From Deroplatys truncata (Eukaryota; Arthropoda; Insecta; Mantodea; Mantidae), in the NCBI GenBank assembly GCA_030765065.1, contig CM060975.1:170472993-170536992 (forward strand): a DNA stretch of 64,000 nt, given 5' to 3'. The stretch's first letter is position 1, and each line of letters begins with the position of its first letter. A program made the translations under genes and the position numbers. Of this stretch, positions 34,256 to 47,337 are shown in pieces. The notes beneath the pieces are model-generated. The model had not been told where the DNA came from and searched no databases. It worked only from the letters and a program-made list of their open reading frames with translations.

Positions 34256-36548
34256 CTAACTAAAGAACAAACAAGATTAGCGGAAGGCGTCACTGTCCCC
34301 TGGTGTAGCCCCGGCAGCTATCTGAGAAATGAACCCACGACAATACGAAGTTTTAGATTTGAAAATTTCAGCAAAACTTCATAGTTGTTTATAGTTATTG
34401 CAATCCATTTTCTCATAAATTTCATTTTCTACCTTCCAGCCTTAGCCTACACAGGACATCAGGTATCAATTAACGCTAGTATTGTGACTGTCTAGAAGAC
34501 CAGAAATAAAAGGTATTTAAGACATTGCAAGTTGGCTTTAAAATACGATGTCTCAAGTAATTCAAATCACCTTGGATGTTTTGCTGATACAAGATTCTTA
34601 TGAAAGTTTTTAATGCGCGTTCGCTTATAGCCTCACGGCAGCGCAGGCGTAGAACATCGGTTCCTTGATTTGAGCTCAGACTTGGCGGTAAATGTTTTCA
34701 AATTAATTTCTCCTTTGGAGGATGGTGCTCTGGTTCCCGACCACGGAATGCGCCCGCGTTCGTTCCTGCCTACGGGGTGCTTAATCTCAGTCACAAATTC
34801 TGCCACTTAACAGAAATGTAACAAAGTAGACTTTACCTAACGTTGTTATTTAACAACGTGGTAATCCTAGAAGAGCCTGGTTTCTCTTTACATACATCAC
34901 TGTAGAATGTAATATAATTTACCGTGTTTTCTCTTTCACTTAATTAAATTGCTAATCTTTTGATACAATGGTTTATCTGGGTTTATCTGTTTTATCTCTT
35001 TATCGCTTTGATAATCATCCTATATTACACTTGCTCATTTTAAATCCTATACCATAACCTACTGTTTACGTCTATTCCTTGCCAACGGTGGTACTGTGTG
35101 AGGTGGACCAATCAAGTTAAAACTTCGGCAGTTAATAGGCATACAATTTCCGCTTGCCGAGAAACCAGCACAATGCAACCTCGGTGGTGGAGTACCAGGT
35201 TACCGTATACAAACTTGTAAGATATTTAGGGTTTCTTTCCTTTAAAGAGATTGTCTGACAGGACTGTGGGTTCTTTCTCTCATTGTCCTTCTGATCGAAT
35301 TAGTGCCAGCTCACGTGTAGTTATCATGACGTCATACTTTACCAATGTTTAACGTTAAAGTTTAAGACTAGAGCTCGTCGCAATAGGCGCTATAGAGCTT
35401 AAAATAGACAGGCAAACAGGCAATACAAGAGCTTCAAATATATGTACATTGAATTAGGCACAATCACTTAACAATTAACTACTTAAAACTACATTTTCAT
35501 AGGATAGATAAGTATAGAAATATAAAATATGAAATAGCCATATCCTATATATTAGATTCCACTTTTCTATCAACGGAGTTTGAAAAGTAAACCTTATTTC
35601 TTTAAATTTGCACTCTTCAGTTGAATTCGATTGACATAAATATGGCGTAGGGATATGTGTCCTCTTCAGCTGCTAATTCTTTTATGGCAAACTCTATTAT
35701 ATGTATGTTTTTACGTGATTTTACTCTTAAATGCATTTCAAACTCCCACGTTGGTTTTTTATTATTGAGTCTTATGTGTTATTGTTAAACAGGCTATTGT
35801 TTATATTGGAATAAGTCTGGTTCTTTTAGGTCAGTACTGTGTTTTTTCCCACTTGGAAGGTATAAAACAATAAAGCTAATGTATTAATGAACAAAGCAAT
35901 GAGTTAATACTAAAATGATTTATTTTACTGTTGTAAACCAATAGTATTTTGTAACTGAGCATTTACCGTGCGCTTTATTGTGCTAATTGGCCACTATTTT
36001 ATTATTAAATGAAACAACGGAACTGCTGACATTAGGAAAGAAATTCCAGTATTACAAACTTCCTCAGGTATGTTGTCAACAATGATTCGGATCTACTAAT
36101 ACTAATGCAAAATTAAAAATTATCAACTAATAAAAATATTAATATATAACCGCCAATAATTACGATAGACGAAAACCTTGATAGAAGTTTCATTACAAAA
36201 GGAAAGCCATAATAGCCCCTTAAACTACGAAAAGGCACCATGAAGAAAATATATAATAAATAGGCACCATAAAATACTATTTTATTCCAGTAGGCATGAA
36301 ACATATTTGTATATATACAAGCCTACAATTCCAAACAAAGGAACAAAAATAGGCAAATGCCGAGTTCCACTTACCAGTATTTTGTGAATTATTTGATTTT
36401 ATTGATTGCAATTAGTTTAGTTTGATTTAAGGACAATGTAGTAAAACATCATTGTTATGATGATTGCCTTAAAAGCAGTTACAGTGATATTAAAAAGGAG
36501 CATACGGATGGAAAATTAATTTAAGTATACTTGTAAGCGCTCTTGAGG
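34256..36548. other. Intergenic-like DNA
   Basis: GC-richer at 34256-34330 and 34640-34790, AT-rich elsewhere. No gene is recognised. ATGACGTCAT occurs at about 35327. A 63-codon hydrophobic minus frame at 36113-36304 is probably chance. Confidence 0.35.
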
Positions 36549-36560
36549 AATTGTTTTTAA

Positions 36561-36906
36561 TTAATTAATTCATTATCTGTTTACCCTCCTCTTATGTAGT
36601 ACTTATACCCCCAGGACTTACAGGCGGGTGCCTGGGGTCAGAGGCCCGTCGAGGAGCAGACACTCATGGATCAGACAGAACATCCAGATGGGTGATCAGC
36701 CCGATGCCTGATATGGGATGAAGGAAGTAGATGAAACGAAATGTTGGTGAAATGGGTGAAAGGAAAGGAGATGATGGAGCAGTTGGTGGAATGAATGGCG
36801 GGGGAAACCGGAGAACCCGGAGAAAACCCGCCCAGACGCCGCTTCGTCCACCACAAATCCCACATGCATGTCCCTGTGTCTAACCACTCGGCCACGGCGC
36901 CGCCGC
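36561..36906 (-). mobile_element. SINE, type A, internal deletion, 12-bp TSD
   Basis: Reverse copy of the 11.8-kb SINE, flanked by a perfect AATTGTTTTTAA at 36549-36560 and 36907-36918. Compared with the full copy it lacks about 37 bp of the head, from just after TTAGAC to just before AGGGAC. That removes the B box and so the internal promoter, yet its target duplication is intact. The deletion either happened after insertion or was carried by the template. Confidence 0.9.
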
Positions 36907-36918
36907 AATTGTTTTTAA

Positions 36919-38808
36919 GCTTGCTCTAAAATAGAAACTTCTGGGGACTTAATACAAGATAATCGTTTAATGTGATTCTGGCTTCTTCTATTTACTCTTC
37001 TGAAACAGAAGTCTCGGTACATAATGTCCTAGTATGTCTCTTAGGCATACGTATTATCAGGAATTAACTGGAAGGGCACCAATAAAGGAGGCTAGCAAAC
37101 CACAACGCTCCAATGTGGACGTAATACATTTCGAAGTTAGATTACAGAACAATCTGTAAAGAGTGAATTTATAATTGAACGCCTGGAATATCCTCTAAGG
37201 AAAGGAATAGCACAGTGCCATCAGCCATACCATGCTTTTGGCAATGAAGCAACTGCTAAACATGTTGAATAATGTTTCAATGAATTTACTGCTGGCACAA
37301 TGCCTTAGCCCTTCTGGAAAAAACCTTACAATACCGAATTAATAAATAAACCCCAGCCGCAACCAAAGTTGATGAATGAACTAGAACTGAAACAGGAGTA
37401 GGAGCAGCTATTGCTGCAGGTAATCAAGCTGAAAAAGGAATTTGTGCACTTTTTGTTATTCCTGCTCTACCACAGCTGTTTATATAAAACCTCAGTAAAT
37501 GTATTTCTGTTAAATGATAAATACAGTGAATAAAATAAAATTGTAGGCTTCCACCGCCGTTGTCTATAATAACTTGACTGTTTTCCGGTGAAGGCCGCGT
37601 CACCTTTGATACAATTGTCGACCTGCATCGCCTTTTCACCTTCCTGAGGTCGACCGTTGAGAAAATATTTTAAAAGCCTTATTCTCCTAAAATGTACTGA
37701 AAACACCGTGTGCAATTCGTGATAAGAGTAATATTTTAAATTAATAGGATTAGTTTTCCTCAAAAATAGCCATTTCTCCCAATTTAAGCATGATTATCAA
37801 AAGACATGCATACGTTTTCTTCAAGATAAGCACACAAAATTTGGAGAGCATCTGAAAGATGATGTTATAGCATACAGAGAGTTATTGTTATTCAAAAGCA
37901 GCTTATTTTGAGCATAAAGCAATATTTTTAAATTAACAGTACTGTTAGGTTAAAAAGAAGTTAAATTAAATAAACTTACAACAATGAAGACATTTACCGC
38001 ATTTTCTGGTATAAACAAAGACAATTAATGTTTACATTAATATTCAACTTTTTTCAAGTATTCAGATCGGTTAAATAATTCATAAGCAAAAACATCATTA
38101 TTTTATAATGCCAAAAAATATTTAGCATCACCTATTAGCACATTGGAAGATTTAACACAGTGCGTAGAAATAAAGTTAATCAAGGATATACCGATATAAT
38201 TCTTAATACTTATCGCAGTAACAGAAAATGTGATCCAAGAGACAATGTCTCCTTCCGAATCATAGAATGTGAACCTTCACAACATCATACAGCAGCACAC
38301 AAACTACAAATATAAATCAATAGGGATGCTGTCCAAAGAGGAGATGAAGAAGGGAATTTAGACCTCTCCACCCTTCAATTTTAAAGAGGCTTTGGGCTAT
38401 AGCAATTGGAAAGGATTAACCTTTTCAACAAGGATATTTTTCCAAATCAGCTGAATTAAACCTGAAATATATCTGTATATTCTTTAGCATTAAAACCGCT
38501 TTTATCTCTTAGAGCACAAATACCCTGAGATCGTGATGAAAATGCCTGAAATCGGGATTCATAGAAACTGAATTGTGAAATCCACTAACCATTCTTCAAA
38601 ATTTCAAACACTTGGAAATGATAGGTAACTAGGTAACCTAGGTAACCAGGTGAAAATAAGCTTTTTGATTACGTTTTATAACATCGGTAGAGGGAGATAA
38701 GACAGCTTTCTGAACACTCGTTATAACGTTAATTATATTCCTAATTTGGAAGCGAAAATAAATCGGTGAAGAAAGGAAGAAAGAAAGATCATTTATGGTA
38801 ATGGAGTT
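36919..38808. other. Intergenic-like DNA
   Basis: No gene supported. A GC-richer block near 37585-37655 (reverse complement GGTCGACCTCAGGAAGGTGA...) may be a retroposon fragment. A short AGGTAAC tandem repeat is at 38622-38652. Confidence 0.35.
38622..38652 (+). repeat. Short TAGGTAAC tandem repeat
   Basis: TAGGTAACT-AGGTAACC-TAGGTAACC, three to four imperfect 8-9 bp units. Confidence 0.7.
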
Positions 38809-38997
38809 TCAGCTTACAATTGGATGGTTATTGAATGAGGCAGTGAAATCTGACACGCGCGCTGCATAGAAACATTCGTGGTTGATGAAATCATCTTCTA
38901 CATTTAGTGTCACGTCCTTGGTCAGTCTGCCATATTTGGGCACGCAAACCTTGCACCTGCTGTTTTGGCGATTAATGATATTTGCATTTTGTTGCAC
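38809..38997 (-). pseudogene. Possible piggyBac-type transposase C-terminus
   Basis: Minus frame of 62 codons with NSRCKVCVPKYGRLTKDVT and, after seven residues, NHECFYAARVS. The order CxxC, KD-T, then CF and a basic residue resembles the cysteine-rich C-terminal domain of piggyBac-like transposases (RCkVC...rKdt...C..C...pCF..YH), but the middle CxxC pair is not present. No catalytic part was found upstream. This is a weak match; it could be chance. Confidence 0.25.
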
Positions 38998-41790
38998 CTT
39001 ATGTTACCGCACATGGAAATACAATATGTGTTAACATGATACCCCTCAGATCATATGTTTACAGGTATCCAGTAGGACATGCATATACTACACCCATATT
39101 AAATTCACGAGTTGTAATAAATAACACCTCAATGAAATCTTGACATGCATTCAAATGAAACGTTTATTTTTAGACAAATTGTTATATTTTAACCTGGTTA
39201 TATATTATGTTGTTTTTATGTGTGAGCTAAAACCTATTAAACTCTGATCTTTTGAATATTTTTGTGTAGTTATTATAATTTATTTTATGTTTTAATGTTC
39301 CCCACGAAGGAAAATCCTAAAGTGGAATTATTTTCTATTTCCGGGACTGATCTGCATTTCTCAGATATGAGAGTTAGGGAATGCTTTATTGACTTGTTAC
39401 TTTTCTAGTATTTTTATTCCATTTGATTTTATTGACAGATTACTTTAAATAAATTTATATATGGTTTCCTCACCCCATGTTGAGAATTTTAGCACTTGGG
39501 AAAAAAAGAAACGTTTATACATTATAGTGCTTTTCTTGGTCTCAAGAAGTACTGGCACTCATACTGAATATAAATTTTACTAATTCTGTAGAAAGCCCTG
39601 TGCTGCCAACTGACGTAATGATATTGTAATATCTCACTGAACACACCTTGGAAGTAGAAGCTGCTGTCATGGTATGCTGCCATGCCTTCGAAAAATCTAA
39701 AAGGTTTAGGTTGGTACTTACTAATCAGTGCTTTCTATATAGCCACGTTAAGGTAAGCTTTTAGGCATTTTGTACCTTCAAAATATTCGATCGCGCAAAA
39801 CATGCTGCACAATGCAGATACTCCGTTGTTTTACTTAAAGAAATAAAATGTTTGAGAAATTAGATATAAGGTCTAAACCCCGAATATAGGCAACTTCTGT
39901 ACGTTAGCTGAACAGGGGGACGGTCTGTTGTACTTAAGGTGAAAGTTGACGATAGATGTAATCTCTATTGCTGTGCAGTTAATGTGCAGAAGGTTTTTGG
40001 CATACAAGGTATTTGGACTGTTAATTTGGTGATTCAAGCGTCTGGTGTATTCGGCAACACAAATAACACAATTGTGTGTATCTGAAACACTCCGTACAAT
40101 GCTAATTAATTACACTTGATTTTTAAAAGCTTCTCCATTCTGTATTATACATTTCTGGTCTTGTATTATACAAAATTTTCCATTGAATGAACATGAAAAT
40201 GCTCGTTCACTGAAGCTAGTTGCAATTTAATATTTCGGTAATACTTGCTATCCCAATCGCTCTGGAAAGCCGTATCGCAGTCTACCGCATTTTGAAAATA
40301 CTGGTAACCAAATTTTCTGTATGCCATGATATGGGCAGCAAGTTGTTGCACCTTGGTTAGTTCAATCAGTTGATGCTACAGTTGTAAACTTTCATGTTAA
40401 CTTCATTTCTTTGCACCACAGCGTCGACTAATTTGAACTAAAAAGCTACGTGACTATCATAAGAATTTGTTATTAATTTATTGTAATTATCTTATTAAAT
40501 ATAATTTTTATGGTGAACTAGCAAAGAATGAGAATAAAAACCAAAGAACAATTGAAAACAGGTTTGACCCATTAACAGCTACTATCTGCTCATAAAAGCT
40601 TACGTTCAAGGAGTTGTACATTCTGCCTGTCACTGTGAGGTAAACCACACACTCAGTTCTCGACAACAATACATAAAGATAGAATCAATCCCCTCTGCTT
40701 GCATCTACTGCAATGAAACCCGACCCGTTGTCTGAGGATAAGAGCAAACGCCAGCACAAAACTGGATGGCTGTTGTAACGCGATAAGAAACTAATTCCTA
40801 CTCCCACCACCGTCCTTTCCATTGTTGAACCACAAGCGGTCGGCTTCCCAGCTTAGCCGCTAGGTGCAAATAAAAATACCGACAAACTCCGCCAAAACCT
40901 GGATGTAAAGCGAACTTTTTTGTTAAATACCGGAATGGGATGTAGAACAACTTTCGGAACGCCAGTGAGTTAGCTGCTGGTCGTGAAAGTTTGTCTCAAA
41001 CCAACAACTTCTTCAAGTGCAGTTTGTTTCCTGACCGTAAAAACTTGTAGGTTATGAAGCCTCTAACAACTCCAGAATCCTGGTAGGTTTCCTGCCTGCC
41101 TTCTATCTGGTGGACTGAAAGCAGAGAGGTACAAAATAAACGTCCCATTTGTACCCAGAAAGTTTTGAAAACGATTCTTTCGTTGCAACGTATCACTTAC
41201 AGAAGAGCTGAATAATAATGCTGACAAATCTTTTTCCTCTGAGGCTTTCTGACAAGATAAATACTTAAAGGGTACGTATGTTTTCATTCTTTATGAAAGC
41301 AGGTGATCTAGGATTCTATTTTTCGAGATACCGTTATCAGTTTTTGATTCAAAAGTGCATGATATTAGCGTTGTAATTAATGTGGTGTTGATGATGATGG
41401 TGATATCTACTGTCACAGTCCATATCGCACAGACACTGGTGTTCTCCGCATTGTAGTCCAATTTTAACACATACAGCTTAGTTCAACTGACTGCACCAAA
41501 TGAATGATAGGGAATGGGCCACTGCAGTGTACCACTGAATGATAGGGTGATTTTGGTGATTAAAATGGCAGTGATGCTGGAGCAATTGACAGAATGGTTG
41601 ATACCGGAAACCAGATTCAGCGGAGGAAACTTGGCATTTTATCTACACAAATCTCACCTAAGCCACTGGGCTGAGAGGCGAGCTGTTTTAACTACTCGAT
41701 CACGCCACCGCCGACCAACTAATCTTAATATATTATGCCTTTTAAGCAAAATATAGGGGAAGTTGGCCCAAAATTCATACTTTGATTATT
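38998..41790. other. Intergenic-like DNA
   Basis: No gene is supported over 2.8 kb. Near 41640-41715 the minus strand reads GGCGGTGGCGTGATCGAGTA and ACAGCTCGCCTCTCAGC, which looks like the 5' half of a tRNA-type SINE head, but I see no B box. Frames of 60-80 codons here are unassigned. Confidence 0.35.
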
Positions 41791-41791
41791 G

Positions 41792-41822
41792 TGTGTGTGT
41801 GTGTATGTTCGCGCGCGCGCGT
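41792..41822. repeat. (TG)n-(CG)n microsatellite
   Basis: TTGTGTGTGTGTGTGTATG followed by TTCGCGCGCGCGCG. The flanks (GGGGAAGTTGGCCCAAAATT to the left, GAAATCGCTGAAACGATTTT to the right) suggest it is the core of another repeat, of a design like the ACTTTCTCTAC family but different in sequence. Confidence 0.85.
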
Positions 41823-42164
41823 AGAGTAGTCTCGGAAATCGCTGAAACGATTTTGATAATTCCTTCACCATTGTACCGTACTGTTCTTCCAGATGGATAT
41901 AGGAAGTAAATGCTTTCCAAAAATATTAAAACTGGGGAGAAGGGTTTGGAGAGTTTTCATATTCATGAATTTAAACTTTCATGACAATTTAAAACTTCAT
42001 ATTCAATTTAAACTTCGATTCGTTGAGTATGAACACCATTGTATGTTTTGGCAATATTTTGCACATGGCAGGTTTTAAACCACTATCAGCCCAAAGGGAT
42101 AAATGAGATGGTTTAAATCTTTTAGAATTGAATTATTGCAGAGGAGTTGAACAGGTGTTCATAT

Positions 42165-42430
42165 TAACAATTTTCGAGAAAATCAAAGATAACGAAATGT
42201 TTCCATATAAAAGGTACCAGATTTTCTTGAAAATCGTCACGTCGCATTTTTGCAAGATACTGAACATTTCGTTTTTGAGTTATACTGTCCAAAGATGCAC
42301 AAATATACAGACTTATTTCCAAAAATGTATTTTATTCAGGAAGCTTCAAAACATATCTTTCCGATAAAATCTCTACATCTAATGTTAGGTTGGAATGCTA
42401 CACCTCCACTACCTACTAGGTACATGGTAT
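42165..42430 (-). repeat. ACTTTCTCTAC-family repeat, copy 8, partial
   Basis: Reverse partial copy: CAGATTTTCTTGAAAATCGT, CATTTCGTTTTTGAGTTATA and ATCTTTCCGATAAAATCTCT occur in order, ending at a degenerate left terminus (CTACTAGGTACATGG). The right two-thirds are absent and the usual CA run is reduced to ATGCACAAATATACAG. Confidence 0.75.
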
Positions 42431-43540
42431 ATAATGCAAATAGGAGGAATTATGCCCAAGGAGAATGTAGCTAAGTTTTAGAGTTATTTCATTCCAGCTT
42501 CTTTAAGTATAGGGTGAAGGAGGCATTTATAGACATCATGACTCTATGTAGCGAAACAAAGAGGAAAACTGCAATGCAATTTTAATTTTTGAGCCCTTAC
42601 TGCAACAGTAAAATAAGTATTGTGTAGTTTTCTCGGCATAATAACTTAAATACGGAATAACAAAGACATCTCGAGACCAAATATCTTGAAAGAGCTGTAG
42701 TTAATCTATATTTCTTGCTCTCTTCCCTTTCGTTCAGAAGAGTACCACTTTGTAACATTTTGAAATGTTGATTTTATATACACTTTAGTTTACGTTGGAT
42801 CTGATTATTGGAATTTGTGCCTACAAGGCGCGTGTCACCGGCCTAGCAGACATCGCACTTTATGGAAGTGTGAGACAGCTTTTCCCATGCGGCTTGTTTA
42901 CGGGTGTGTTTAGAAAAACTACCTGTGGTGTTAACAGCCTCCTCGATGATACTGATGCTACTCGTAGACGCTTTCATTCCATAGTAGGAATGGTTATCTT
43001 TACCTTGTCCTGACTAGCTATTTTATGAATTTAAGAATTATTTTGGAAATTAATATAGATAAGGATACTTGGTGGTATATATACAATCTAGCAGAAATTT
43101 GACGTCACAGTTCTATTTTATTCTCATTGGTTGTAGAACTACTTTCGCGGCGAATTGTCTTCTCGCGTTTTTATTGCCCGATTCTCTCCATCACGTGATA
43201 TATTTACACAAATCCTCCTAGGACCACCTTTGTTGCGTTAAACCTGTTTATCTTTTAGGTCACGGTGTCGTGTCATTTTCTTCATAATGGGAGCAATGCC
43301 AGATCACATCGCTATTGAATACAAAGAACTCCTGGCTTGGTTGTCATTCTCCTCAGTTAAATCTTGAGCGGAATGTCAACCTTTCCTTCTTTCCTAGTAC
43401 AGTGAACATATATTTAACACAGGAATATAAAATGTTTCTCAAAACTTGATGATTACATACTATAATAACATATAAAGAGTTCGCTGTATGAAGTGTTAAC
43501 ATATTACATATAAATAATCTTTTAGGACCTGCATATTTTT
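42431..43540. other. Intergenic-like DNA with promoter-like motifs
   Basis: No gene is supported. TATATATA (about 43076), TGACGTCAC (43100-43108), ATTGG (43126-43130) and CACGTG (43192-43197) lie within 125 bp. An acceptor-like TTTATCTTTTAG follows at about 43247. It could be a promoter, but no coding exon is visible. Confidence 0.35.
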
Positions 43541-44551
43541 ACTTTTTTACTACATACAGTAGATAGAGGAAACATTGTATTCCACCAAAAATATCCATAC
43601 CGATATTTCACTGAAACGCATTATTTGAGATTCCCTAAACCCCCACAAAAACCTTTTTAGAAAAAGGTCTGTGTGAGTATGTGTGTGTGTCTATGAACAG
43701 CATAACTCAAAAACGAAAAGTCGGTTAAATACGAAGCCCTTATTCCTTCCAGAAACTCGGTACCGTTATTTCACCGAAATACAGGTTTTTGAAATTGTTT
43801 AAATCCTAAAAAGTATTTTTAAAAAAGGTTCCGCCTGTGTATGTGTGCGCGTGTGTGACTGTGAACAGCATAACTCAAGAACGAAAAGTCGGTTAAGTAC
43901 CAAACTTTCCATTTAATCAGCATCTTCCAAGGAAGCAACACAAAAGATTTCAAAGAAACTCCCACACTCCAAACTCCCCTTATAGTGAAAATGTATAAAA
44001 AAATTTGATTTTTCAAAAATGGCTCTTATGGTTTTTATTAAAATACTATAACGTTTAATATATTTTCGCAACAAATGAAATATATACCTTGAATTTCATC
44101 TGTGAAGTCCCCTTCATTCTGAGTGACTTTTGTATAGCTGGTATCGTAAGCGATAGACAAATTTTACTACCCAAAAATGTAGATCTCGTTAAAGCAGATA
44201 ATTTATATAAAATAATTTGTTTTTGTGGACTTAACTATTTCCGAGATATTTTTTGTCATTGGTTTGAATTTTCAAATACTTTATACCTTTCTCAATCACA
44301 AATCTTTTGTCTTTCTTCTTTCTTTTTTGTGTTCATGTAAAGAGAAAAGAATTTCAAAGCAATCATATAACGATTGGATTTGAAAACATTTGAGTATTGC
44401 TTTAGCCTATTATATTCATCTTATGCCAACAAAGAAGTTTGTAAATGAATAATGAAAGTTTATCTGTATTAACAAGGGGTAGATAGAAGAGGATGCTTTT
44501 GAAAGAAAACTTTGTAGAAAAGCGTTTGCGAAATTATGTGAATGTAACACA
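43541..44551 (+). repeat. ACTTTCTCTAC-family repeat, copy 9, with duplication
   Basis: A plus copy from ACTTTTTTACTACATACAGT to ATTATGTGAATGTAACACAA. The central part is duplicated in tandem with a 168-bp period: CATAACTCAA occurs at 43701 and 43869, each preceded by its own TG-rich microsatellite and followed by AACGAAAAGTCGGTTAA. The two microsatellites probably promoted unequal exchange or slippage. Confidence 0.85.
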
Positions 44552-45541
44552 AGGTTGTGAAGAAAACACTTCTGAATTAAATTTATTTCAGTATAACTTT
44601 AGTAGCTAAATTATGTAATATTTGGTAAAATTTAGGATGAAATTGGTTTGGTGGTATTCGTCTTGAGCATGCTGCTTTACTTTAAGCACATTATTGATTT
44701 ACTTATCTCGAAGGGTGAAATATAGGTCATAAGCATACACCAGTAAAACAGCATCAGATCTATTTAGCCCATGTAGTGCTTCTTATCGAGACGACGTGAG
44801 CCCTAAAGGTGTAAGTTGGTTGCGTGTAAGTGCCGTAGGTACATTAGAGAAGCTGTTCTGCAGAAAAGACGGTCCCTACGAGATTAAGTGAATTTGGTTG
44901 GGTAATTCTCAACCCACTTGGATTCTACGTTAGTCCCTTATCGGAATTACGTTTTCGAAAGCCGAAATGTCTCTAATGTTGCTGGAAGTGAGTGAAAATT
45001 ACTATATCCATCACAGCTAGCACTTGTAGAAACCAACTGTATCTTACTTCTGACTTATTTTACTCCTAGGAGACTTTACTCAGACATTACAAATACAGTA
45101 GCTAAAGTGAAGTGGCGAACTCTGTGTGAAGTATTAACATCCCACAAGGATGTTGTGAAGTCACTACAGATCAAGATAATTATTTATAGTGTCCATAGCA
45201 CACATTCGTCGAAATACTCTTCAAATACAGCCCAGTTGTTTTACTTTGGTATCTTTTGCTTCTGTTCTTTCGGTTTTGTTGGTTGTTTTTCTTAGTCTGA
45301 AACTATACACCACGTTGAACAAACCATTGCCACTACACAAACGCCAAGATTATGTTTAAATAAACAGAAACTAAACAAATTGTGCAGGAAGGCTACTACG
45401 CACATGAAATCATTGGTATTGCATACAAAAATGTATTATGATGTGAACATTTAGAGATAACTGTACCTACGTAAAATAAATATAAATAATAACTAACTCT
45501 CAAAAAGGTGTGTTGAGATCTCTGAAAAAGTCACAATAAAA
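44552..45541. other. Intergenic-like DNA, nothing recognised
   Basis: No coding region, RNA or repeat boundary supported. Confidence 0.4.
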
Positions 45542-46394
45542 ATTCTAATGTATTACATTCACGTGAGTTTCTCTATCCTCTATCGTTTATTAGTGGGTAT
45601 ACACAAATTATTCTTACGAAAGCCTATTCTTCTATTTCATTTTAAACGAGGTTAATCTTTGCAGAAATAACTAAATTGCACATTTCGTTGTAAGTATAAA
45701 GGGAACAGCGATAGTCAAATGTTTAAGAACTGGACGCTATATGCTGGCCTTAAAAGTCCATACTGTTTCCTTGCAATCATGATAAACAACTGAATGTCGA
45801 CAAGACTTTCGGAGAATGACAAAGTATTGAACAATGTGAACCATTAATAACGGATATCTTCAAATCGCTTGTGTCACAAAAGCTTATTTGAAATAAATTG
45901 TGAGTTTTAAAGACACCTACATTTTTTGTACAGTACGTCTATCGCTCAACGTTTACCAGTTATATAAGATTATTCGGAATTCCTTCCGAATAAAGAGAAC
46001 TTCATACGTTATTTCCAGAAACTTCAAGATATAATATATGTAAATACCTTTAATATATGGTACTTTAATCAAAACCAGTTATGACCTTTTAAGAAAACAA
46101 AACATTTCGAAAATCTCCATGATAAAGGCTAGTTAGGGTTCGGGGATTTTCTTGAAAACCTCTGTGTCGCGTTTTTGGAAGATACTGAACTTAAACACCA
46201 TGTTTGGTGTTTATCCGGCTTTTCATTTTTGACTTTTCCTGTTCAGACACACACATAGTCAGACATGCACACGGACACACAGACACGCGCACATATGAAC
46301 CATTTCTAAAAATGTCATCTTATACAGGGCGCGTCAAAACGTGTGTTTTCAGTGGAATCTCGGCCCCTTTTATGGAACATTTTAGAGTAAAGAG

Positions 46395-47337
46395 AATTTC
46401 CTAAACATCTTATTAATGTTATCAAGAGTTTGTATGTAAATACCAAAATACGAATTAATTCTGGTTTTAAAATGTCAGCTGAAATTCTAACAAATGAAGA
46501 TGTCTCTTCAAGGGTATAGTATATCGCCCACTTTATTTAATTTATATATTGACAATATAGTTTTGAAGCGGAAGGATGAAATACAGTTCGGGATCAAAAT
46601 AGAATTAGACACGCCTTTAAGTACTTTACTATATGCTGATGATCAAATAGTTATACATGAAACAGAAGATAATCTACAAAGAGCAATATATAGACTAAGA
46701 CAAAATGCAATGCATTACTACTTTACTATATCTACGAGTATAAATAGAAAAAAGGACAATGGCTTTTAAAGGTAAGCACCCCGTTAGATCAGAGATATTA
46801 ATAAATGGTAAATTATTAAAACAGGTATCCCACTTCAATTATGTAGGATGTGACATTAGTTTTAAATTTGACAAAGGCATCGAGATGAAAGTTAATAGGT
46901 TTCAAACCATTTGTGGAACGATTGAAGAACTCTAGGAAGAAAACCTAGAAAAGAAACACAAATTAAGTTCTATAAGATTATGGCTTTACATATTGTATTA
47001 TACGGTTCCGAGTCGTGGACAATAACAAAAAGAGAGAGATCACGTATTCAGTCCGCCGAAATGAAATTTTTGAGATAAGTAAGAGGATGCACTAGAGCTG
47101 AGAAAATAAGAAATGAATCAATAAGATCAGATTTGAATATTGTATTCAGTAAAGGATAAGATTAATGAAAATAAAGGAAATTGAAAACAACATGTTGATA
47201 GAATGGCAGACGACAGAATACCAAAAAAGATAATGAATTACCAACCGACAGGGAGGAGAAGTTTAGGAAGACCACGCAAGAGATGGCTAGAGACCGGAAC
47301 AGGTGATATCACCTAATCCTTGAAAGGAGGAGAAGAA
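46395..47337 (+). mobile_element. 5'-truncated LINE inside repeat copy 10
   Basis: A non-LTR retrotransposon fragment on the plus strand, starting in the middle of the RT domain and running to the end of the coding region. 5' truncation is normal for LINE insertion. The end near 47337 is A/G-rich (GAAAGGAGGAGAAGAAGGAG). No target duplication is clear. Confidence 0.8.
46400..47320 (+). pseudogene. LINE reverse transcriptase, C-terminal half, decayed
   Basis: RT motifs in order: KSLYVNTKIRINSGFKMSAE; after a frame change GYSISPTLFNLYIDN (RT block with the SPTLFN signature); and LLYADDQIVI, whose YADD catalytic motif is at 46632-46643. After another frame change come NGKLLKQVSHFNYVGCDI and KVNRFQTICGTI. 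The end has HVDRMADDRIPKKIMNY and GRRSLGRPRKRW (47251-47286), a typical tail of insect endonuclease-reverse transcriptases. Endonuclease and fingers are missing. At least three frameshifts and several stops show it is inactive. The clade is not decided from what is left. Confidence 0.8.
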
